Shown here: positions 6,513 through 10,496 of the stretch, piece after piece
Layout of the letters: every line of letters starts with the position of its first letter
How positions within the stretch are numbered: the first letter of the stretch is position 1
Source of the DNA: Acidimicrobiia bacterium
GTDB taxonomy: Bacteria > Actinomycetota > Acidimicrobiia > Spongiisociales > JAHEDJ01
Direction: 5' to 3'
NCBI GenBank assembly: GCA_030598025.1
Contig: JAUVQS010000042.1
Location: 1 to 10,496 of the forward strand
Length of the DNA stretch: 10,496 bases
Notes under the pieces: model-generated
What the model saw: the letters and a program-made list of their open reading frames with translations, nothing else
The model's database searches: none
Told to the model about the DNA's origin: nothing
Position numbers and translations under genes: made by a program

Positions 6513-6520
6513 AAGGGAGG
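6513..6520 (+). promoter_or_regulatory. Strong ribosome-binding site for the mini-ORF at 6525
   Basis: AAGGGAGG ends 4 bases before ATG 6525. It is 33 bases from ATG 6554, too far to serve that start directly, so translation of the larger gene probably depends on the mini-ORF. Confidence 0.55.
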
Positions 6521-6524
6521 TGCG

Positions 6525-6557
6525 ATGCAGCCCGAAAGCCCGAGATCAACCACATGA
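6525..6557 (+). CDS. Possible 10-residue leader peptide overlapping the next start codon
   Basis: Reads MQPESPRSTT and stops at TGA 6555-6557, overlapping the ATG of the next gene (6554) as ATGA, the usual layout for translational coupling. It has a strong ribosome-binding site, while the next gene has none. The peptide has no homology I can recognise. The alternative is that it is a chance frame and ATG 6554 is reached in another way. Confidence 0.45.
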   Translation: MQPESPRSTT

Positions 6558-7216
6558 GTCACCCTCTCGAGCTTCTTCGCGACGCTGCTCATGACGAGTG
6601 GTCCGACCCGGTTGACATGACCCGCCGGGCCGCGGAGGGACTCCTGAAACTCGTCGATCAGGACTGGATGGACACCGGCCTGGAAGCCGCCCGGATGCTG
6701 CGAGCCAGGCGTCCTGATCAACCGCTTCTCCTGGCCATTACCGAGCGGGCTCTCGACCCCGATCCGGATAGGGTCCGGAGAGCGCTGCAGTCGGCGGTTT
6801 CGGAATTGGAGGACGAAACGTGGAGTTCCGATCTCGGATTGCGTAACGCCCATCATGAATCGATGGGCGTTACCTCTCTCGGCAGATCGACTCTCTCGGT
6901 GCTGGAGGCCGCGTCGCAAATCGGGAACTCACGAGCTCAGCTTTTCACCGATAGGCGAGCGATCTCAAAAGGTCTCGGGTATCTCAATTTCCCGATTTCG
7001 GTTGCACCGCCGGAGGAGGCAGTTGCGCTCCTCGCTCCCGGCGTGGCGAGCACTGCTTCCCGTTTCTGGACGACGTTGCGAATCGCAGATGCTGCCCTCA
7101 AGGCGAAGGTTGCCGGCCGGCAGATAGTTGTCATCGTCCATCCGTTGGCCGAGTTGTCCCCCCTCAACCGGTCGGTCTACCGCCCGCATCGCCTGCTCAT
7201 CGATGTAACTCTTTGA
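6554..7216 (+). CDS. Hypothetical protein, possibly distantly eIF2B/MtnA-like
   Basis: A 220-residue protein I do not firmly recognise, with no signal peptide or membrane segment. The first ~90 residues are mostly helical (PLELLRDAAHDEWSDPVDMTRRAAEGLLKLV). The C-terminal half looks like a Rossmann-type alpha/beta fold: GVTSLGRSTLSVLEAAS (about 104-120), RAQLFTDRRAISKGLGYL, PEEAVALLAPGVA, and AGRQIVVIVHPLAELSP. The order of a THGxSxTVL-like segment, a TESRP-like segment and a final vPvyvvap-like strand recalls eIF2B alpha/beta/delta-type and methylthioribose-1-phosphate isomerase proteins, but key residues are not clear. That is inference at fold level only. No in-frame start exists upstream because a TAG sits at 6503. 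Translation seems coupled to the mini-ORF at 6525. A perfect 12-bp stem-loop lies inside the gene. It converges with the phosphoserine aminotransferase gene 37 bases away. Confidence 0.7.
   Translation: MSHPLELLRDAAHDEWSDPVDMTRRAAEGLLKLVDQDWMDTGLEAARMLRARRPDQPLLLAITERALDPDPDRVRRALQSAVSELEDETWSSDLGLRNAHHESMGVTSLGRSTLSVLEAASQIGNSRAQLFTDRRAISKGLGYLNFPISVAPPEEAVALLAPGVASTASRFWTTLRIADAALKAKVAGRQIVVIVHPLAELSPLNRSVYRPHRLLIDVTL
6843..6873. repeat. Perfect 12-bp stem-loop inside the hypothetical gene
   Basis: GTAACGCCCATC (6843-6854) and GATGGGCGTTAC (6862-6873) are exact reverse complements with loop ATGAATC. It encodes RNAHHESMGVT, between the helical N-terminal part and the alpha/beta part of the protein. 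No T-tract follows, so a terminator inside the gene is not indicated. Confidence 0.65.
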
Positions 7217-7217
7217 G

Positions 7218-7263
7218 CCATCAGCCATCAGCCCTGAGCAGTGAGCACTTGGCTCATCGCTCA
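7218..7263. repeat. Heptamer repeat and hairpin between convergent genes
   Basis: CCATCAG is present twice in tandem (7218-7224, 7225-7231). Next, TGAGC-AG-TGAGC (7235-7246) can pair with GCTCA-TC-GCTCA (7252-7263) around loop ACTTG, with a 2x2 internal mismatch. The right arm contains the stop codon of the phosphoserine aminotransferase gene (7254-7256). It may act as a weak bidirectional terminator. Short heptamer runs of this kind look like slippage repeats. Confidence 0.45.
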
Positions 7264-8384
7264 TGGCCCAGGGCCGTGACGACGAACTCGATCGAGTCGA
7301 TGAGTGCCTCCACATCGTCGAGGGGAATGGCCGGCCACAAACCGATTCTCAGTTGATTCCGGCCAAGCTTGCGATACGGTTCGACGTCCACAATGCCGTT
7401 CGATCGAAGCACGGCGGCGACCTCCAGAGCGTCAACTCCAATGAAATCGATGGTGGCGGTGACGGGTGATCGTTCGCCCGGTGAGGAAACGAAGGGCGTG
7501 GCGAAGGCGACCGACTCGGCCCATCCATACACAGCGTCAGCGTTCTCTGCGGAACGGCCGGAGGCCCACGCCAACCCACCCTGCTCATTCATCCACTCGA
7601 CCTGTTCGGCCATGAGAAACAGCGTCGCCAGCGCAGGCGTATTGGAAGTTTGATCCCTGCGGGAGTTCTCGACTGCCAGCCTGAGATCCAGGAACGGCGG
7701 CACGTAGCGACCGGATCCAACGATCGACTCGACACGCCCAATCGCGGCAGGAGACATCAACGCCACCCACAACCCGCCCTCGGAACCGAACGCCTTTTGC
7801 AGCGAGAAGTAGTAGGCGTCGAACTCCGCCGGGTCGACGGGAACCGCTCCAGCGGCAGAAGTTGCATCGACCACAACCAACCCCGGAGCGTCGGGGCGCT
7901 CGATCGGCATCAGCACGCCGGTCGTCGTCTCGTTGTGAGTGAGCGCGTAGGTATCGACCGAAAGATCGGCGACGACCTGCGGATGAGTGCCCGGCTTTGA
8001 TTCGATCAGGAGCGGAGAGCGCAGATGCGGCGCTTTGGCGACGGATGCTGCAAACTTCGACGAGAACTCACCGTAAACCAGATGCTCACTGCGCTCTTCT
8101 ATCAAACCGAAAACTGCTGCATCCCAGAAGGCTGTAGCACCACCAACTCCCAGCACAACTTCGTAATCGTCCGGCAGCAAATACATTGACCGGAGACCGG
8201 ACCGGATGCGGCCGACGACACTCTTGACCGCCGGACGCCTGTGGCTGGTTCCGAGATAGTCGGTTGCTCGGGAGAGGAGCGACTCGAATGCTTCCACCCT
8301 CACTTTGGTGGGGCCGGATCCGAACCGGCCGTCGGCCGGCAAGAGATGATGAGGTATCTCGATTTGGGTCGGCATTGGCACCAC
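7254..8384 (-). CDS. serC: Phosphoserine aminotransferase (actinobacterial type)
   Basis: A PLP-dependent class V-fold aminotransferase of about 373-376 residues. It converts 3-phosphohydroxypyruvate and glutamate to phosphoserine and 2-oxoglutarate in serine synthesis. Visible parts, numbered from GTG 8384, are the N-terminal FGSGPTKV (21-28), the substrate-binding LGTSHRRPAVK (44-54), GVGGATAFWDA (79-89, PLP phosphate loop), THNETTTGV (149-157), VVDATSAAGAVPVD (171-184, Asp173 under the PLP ring), and the Schiff-base Lys197 in YYFSLQKAFGSEGGLW. The FGSGPTK, SHRR and LQKxFxSxGG patterns fit the actinobacterial/mycobacterial SerC branch rather than the shorter E. coli branch. The start could be GTG 8384, GTG 8381 or ATG 8375; none has a strong ribosome-binding site, and ATG 8375 gives MPTQIEIPHHLLP, which looks natural. 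The gene is divergent from the class I aminotransferase with a 57-base gap (66 if ATG 8375 is the start), so the two share a control region. Confidence 0.88.
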   Translation of the reverse strand: MVPMPTQIEIPHHLLPADGRFGSGPTKVRVEAFESLLSRATDYLGTSHRRPAVKSVVGRIRSGLRSMYLLPDDYEVVLGVGGATAFWDAAVFGLIEERSEHLVYGEFSSKFAASVAKAPHLRSPLLIESKPGTHPQVVADLSVDTYALTHNETTTGVLMPIERPDAPGLVVVDATSAAGAVPVDPAEFDAYYFSLQKAFGSEGGLWVALMSPAAIGRVESIVGSGRYVPPFLDLRLAVENSRRDQTSNTPALATLFLMAEQVEWMNEQGGLAWASGRSAENADAVYGWAESVAFATPFVSSPGERSPVTATIDFIGVDALEVAAVLRSNGIVDVEPYRKLGRNQLRIGLWPAIPLDDVEALIDSIEFVVTALGHER

Positions 8385-8390
8385 TATTCT
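8363..8390 (+). promoter_or_regulatory. Possible promoter of the class I aminotransferase
   Basis: TATTCT (8385-8390) is a fair -10 and TTTGGG (8363-8368) a poor -35 at 16 bases. The leader would be about 45 bases. It overlaps the start of the divergent phosphoserine aminotransferase gene, so both would compete for RNA polymerase. Confidence 0.3.
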
Positions 8391-8441
8391 TCGGTCTCGA
8401 GCGACATCCCAGTCGATCGCAACGACGAAAGCGAATTCGCC

Positions 8442-9635
8442 ATGACCCGCATCTCACATCGAATCGGTTCGATAGCTGAATCGGCCACGATGGCCGTAAC
8501 GGCCAAGGCGAAGTCCCTCAGAGCACAGGGTGTAAACGTGATTGGTTTCGGCGCGGGCGAACCCGATTTTCCGACTCCGGACCACATCGTTGAGGCCGCG
8601 ATCGAGGCGTGCCGCGACCCGAGGATGCACAAGTACGGCCCGGCAGCGGGAATGCCCGAACTTCGCGAGGCAGTCGCAGCCAAAACGTTGCGCGACTCCG
8701 GCTACGACGCTGCGCCATCGCAGGTGCTGATCACAAATGGTGGCAAACACGCTGTGTTCGCGGCGCTTGCCACCATCGTTGATCCGGGAGATGAAGTGCT
8801 GCTCCCCGCCCCTTACTGGGTTACCTATCCCGAAGCGATCGGTCTGGCCGGAGGAGTTCCAATCGTTCTCACCACAGACGACACCACCGGATTTCAGGTC
8901 ACGATCGAGCAACTGGAAGCGGCCAGAACCGAGCACACCAAGGCCCTGATCTTCGTGTCTCCTTCCAACCCGACTGGGGCCGTCTATGCCCCGGACGAGG
9001 TCGCCGCCATCGGACGCTGGGCTGCCGAGAACGACGTGTGGGTGATCACAGACGAGATCTACGAGCACCTGATCTACGGCGAAACGGGTTTCTCGTCGAT
9101 CGGAGGCTTGGTCCCGGAACTGCAAGATCGTTGCATCATCGTCAACGGAGTCGCCAAGACGTTTGCTATGACCGGGTGGAGAGTCGGTTGGCTGGTGGGT
9201 CCGCCGGACGTCGTGAAGGCAGCCGCCAATCTTCAGTCTCATTCCACGTCGAACGTGGCCAACGTGTCGCAGGCCGCGGCTCTGGCGGCACTGACCGGGC
9301 CGATGGAGCCGGTCGAGGAAATGCGGAAGGCCTTCGATCGCAGGCGACAGACGATGTTCTCGATGCTGAGTGCCATCAACGGCGTGCAGGTGATCGAGCC
9401 CCAGGGGGCGTTCTATGCGTTCCCGTCCTTCCAGAATCTGCTCGGCACCGATATCCGCGGACACCGACCCGTCTCCACTCTGGAACTCGCCGGACTGGCG
9501 CTCGAAGAGGCGCACGTGGCGATCGTTCCCGGCGAAGCCTTCGGAGCCCCCGGATTCGCTCGACTGTCCTACGCTCTCGGCGACGAAGACCTCGAAGAAG
9601 GCGTTGGCCGGCTGGCCGACTTCCTGACACCCTGA
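8442..9635 (+). CDS. Class I PLP-dependent aminotransferase (aspartate aminotransferase, subgroup Ib-like)
   Basis: A 397-residue cytoplasmic fold-type I aminotransferase, the normal length for aspartate aminotransferases of the AspC/AspB Ib group. Visible parts are FGAGEPDFPTP (36-46), YGPAAGMPELREAVA (65-79), TNGGKHAVF (98-106, PLP phosphate loop), PYWVTYPE (124-131), Asn176 in SPSNPTGAVY, Asp204 and Tyr207 in TDEIYEHLIY, PLP Lys239 in NGVAKTFAMTGWRVGW, and the substrate carboxylate Arg374 in GFARLSYA. It most likely swaps amino groups between aspartate (possibly also aromatic amino acids or prephenate) and 2-oxoglutarate; exact specificity cannot be read. An open frame continues 67 codons upstream, but ATG 8442 is chosen because MTRISHRIGSIAES is the usual N-terminus and the upstream part is antisense to the divergent gene. 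Ribosome-binding site is weak (GAAAG, about 10 bases upstream). The dehydrogenase gene follows 22 bases later and may be co-transcribed. Confidence 0.92.
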   Translation: MTRISHRIGSIAESATMAVTAKAKSLRAQGVNVIGFGAGEPDFPTPDHIVEAAIEACRDPRMHKYGPAAGMPELREAVAAKTLRDSGYDAAPSQVLITNGGKHAVFAALATIVDPGDEVLLPAPYWVTYPEAIGLAGGVPIVLTTDDTTGFQVTIEQLEAARTEHTKALIFVSPSNPTGAVYAPDEVAAIGRWAAENDVWVITDEIYEHLIYGETGFSSIGGLVPELQDRCIIVNGVAKTFAMTGWRVGWLVGPPDVVKAAANLQSHSTSNVANVSQAAALAALTGPMEPVEEMRKAFDRRRQTMFSMLSAINGVQVIEPQGAFYAFPSFQNLLGTDIRGHRPVSTLELAGLALEEAHVAIVPGEAFGAPGFARLSYALGDEDLEEGVGRLADFLTP

Positions 9636-9657
9636 CGCCGGTAAACTCCAGGCCACC

Positions 9658-10496
9658 ATGCTGACGGGCACCACTGCGAGAGCGATGCTGTTGGTCGGCC
9701 CCGGCCGGCTAACACCGACACGGCTTCCGATGCCACAGATCGAGCGCGGTGGCTGGCTCGCTGTCGAATCGACCGGAATCTCGGGCGTCGAGGTGCACGC
9801 CTGGAACGGAACAAACCGCCGGCTGGATTATCCCCTCATCCCCGGTCACGAGATCGTTGGACGGGTCGCGGAGATCGCCGATGACACCATCTCCTTTCCG
9901 GTCGGCACCAGGGTGGTCCTCGAGACGGCCATCAAGTGTGGGGCCTGCCGGCGGTGCACGAACGGGGTCTCCAGCTGCACGTTTCGCCGGCCGATCAACG
10001 CCTACGGCCACCTCTCTTCCAAGGAACCTCCAGCGTTGTGGGGTGGGCTGGCCGAATTTGTCTACCTCGATCCCGGCTCCAGGCTGCATGCCATATCCGA
10101 CGACATCCCGGCCGAGGTCGGGACCTTCGCTCACGCGCTGGCTGCGGGGTTCGCGTGGGCGGTCGAGCTGCCGCAACTGGAAGCGGGAGAAAATGTTCTC
10201 ATCCTCGGCCCTGGTCCGCGCGGCCTGTCCGCCCTGATCGCGGCCAAAGCCGCTGGTGCCGGGTGGGTCGGCGTTGTCGGACTTCCACACGACACCTACC
10301 GGCTGAAAATGGCTTCCGCGCTCGGAGCCGACATGGCGATTAATGTTGAGTCCGGAGATGTCGGAAGCGCGGTTGCCAATTCCCTGGGCACCCGTCCCGA
10401 TGTCGTCCTCGACGTTACGAGCGACGACCCGGAGGCGATCTTCATGGGTCTCGACCTCGTCAGGGCAGGTGGACGGGTGGTGCTGGCATCGACCAA
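9658..10496 (+). CDS. Zinc-type medium-chain alcohol dehydrogenase, C-terminus beyond the window
   Basis: Open at the right edge; 279 full codons from ATG 9658 are seen, about 80% of the usual 340-350. It is an MDR-family NAD(P)-dependent dehydrogenase similar to threonine or polyol dehydrogenases. The GroES-like N-terminal domain has PGHEIVGRV (His64, Glu65) and four structural-zinc Cys (94, 97, 100, 107) in CGACRRC..SSC. The Rossmann fold starts at VLILGPGPRGLSALIAAKAAGA (about 180-201), with LKMASALGADMAI (216-228), DVVLDVT and GGRVVLAST. The segment GISGVEVHAWNG (40-51) aligns with the family's G-C-G-T-D motif, but the catalytic-zinc Cys is Ser42 and the Asp is Glu45, so zinc binding or substrate use may differ. 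It follows the aminotransferase stop by 22 bases, with only a weak ribosome-binding site, and the two may form an operon. Substrate unknown. Confidence 0.85.
   Translation, partial: MLTGTTARAMLLVGPGRLTPTRLPMPQIERGGWLAVESTGISGVEVHAWNGTNRRLDYPLIPGHEIVGRVAEIADDTISFPVGTRVVLETAIKCGACRRCTNGVSSCTFRRPINAYGHLSSKEPPALWGGLAEFVYLDPGSRLHAISDDIPAEVGTFAHALAAGFAWAVELPQLEAGENVLILGPGPRGLSALIAAKAAGAGWVGVVGLPHDTYRLKMASALGADMAINVESGDVGSAVANSLGTRPDVVLDVTSDDPEAIFMGLDLVRAGGRVVLAST

Noticed and set aside
8325..8339. CCGGCCG-T-CGGCCGG palindrome in the phosphoserine aminotransferase gene
   Set aside because: Low-complexity C/G palindromes are common in GC-rich coding DNA.
8454..9674. 406-codon open frame on the minus strand
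   Set aside because: Fully antisense to the clear aminotransferase gene; composition is that of a high-GC shadow frame.

Overview
The window looks like a chromosomal segment from a high-GC actinobacterium. The inference rests on GC-rich third codon positions, the actinobacterial form of phosphoserine aminotransferase, lipoproteins with Thr/Ser-rich linkers, a nuclease fused to a lamin-tail domain, and start codons that sit 6 bases after -10-like hexamers with no Shine-Dalgarno (leaderless style). An Acidimicrobiia-like lineage is my best guess, but the sequence alone does not prove it. I see no rRNA, tRNA, CRISPR array or intact mobile element.

Layout from left to right. (1) Bases 1-1145 (+) hold the 3' part of a CoA-disulfide reductase/NADH oxidase-type flavoprotein that begins outside the window. 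(2) Bases 1146-1476 have no convincing gene but contain a symmetric inverted repeat and a second structured block. (3) Bases 1477-2199 (-) encode an MBL-fold metallohydrolase with a complete dinuclear metal site. Its upstream region has a perfect 12-bp stem, a consensus ribosome-binding site and an 8-codon mini-ORF in the same frame. (4) Bases 2388-3519 (-) are a broken lipoprotein glycoside hydrolase: signal peptide and linker in one frame, half of a GH5-like domain plus an F5/8C-like domain in another. (5) Divergently from it, bases 3601-4419 (+) encode a lipoprotein nuclease (SNase + lamin-tail domain), followed by a small LEA-like 11-mer repeat protein (4486-4821) and a strong intrinsic terminator. 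(6) Bases 4879-6429 (-) encode 1-pyrroline-5-carboxylate dehydrogenase. (7) Bases 6554-7216 (+) encode an unrecognised protein with weak eIF2B-like features, preceded by a 10-codon mini-ORF that overlaps its start. (8) Bases 7254-8384 (-) encode phosphoserine aminotransferase, divergent from a class I aminotransferase (8442-9635, +). The latter is followed after 22 bases by a zinc-type alcohol dehydrogenase (9658 to the right edge) that has Ser where the catalytic-zinc Cys is expected.

The set is mostly housekeeping amino-acid metabolism (proline/glutamate, serine, aspartate-type transamination) with redox and detoxification enzymes and two surface lipoproteins. The genes alternate strands frequently, so few long operons are present; aminotransferase-dehydrogenase and possibly nuclease-LEA are the only plausible co-transcribed pairs. 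I found no convincing new multi-gene system. The items that deserve a second look are the broken hydrolase, the two mini-ORFs with strong ribosome-binding sites ahead of genes that lack their own, the paired leaderless promoters, perfect palindromes inside two coding regions, and the Cys-to-Ser change in the dehydrogenase.
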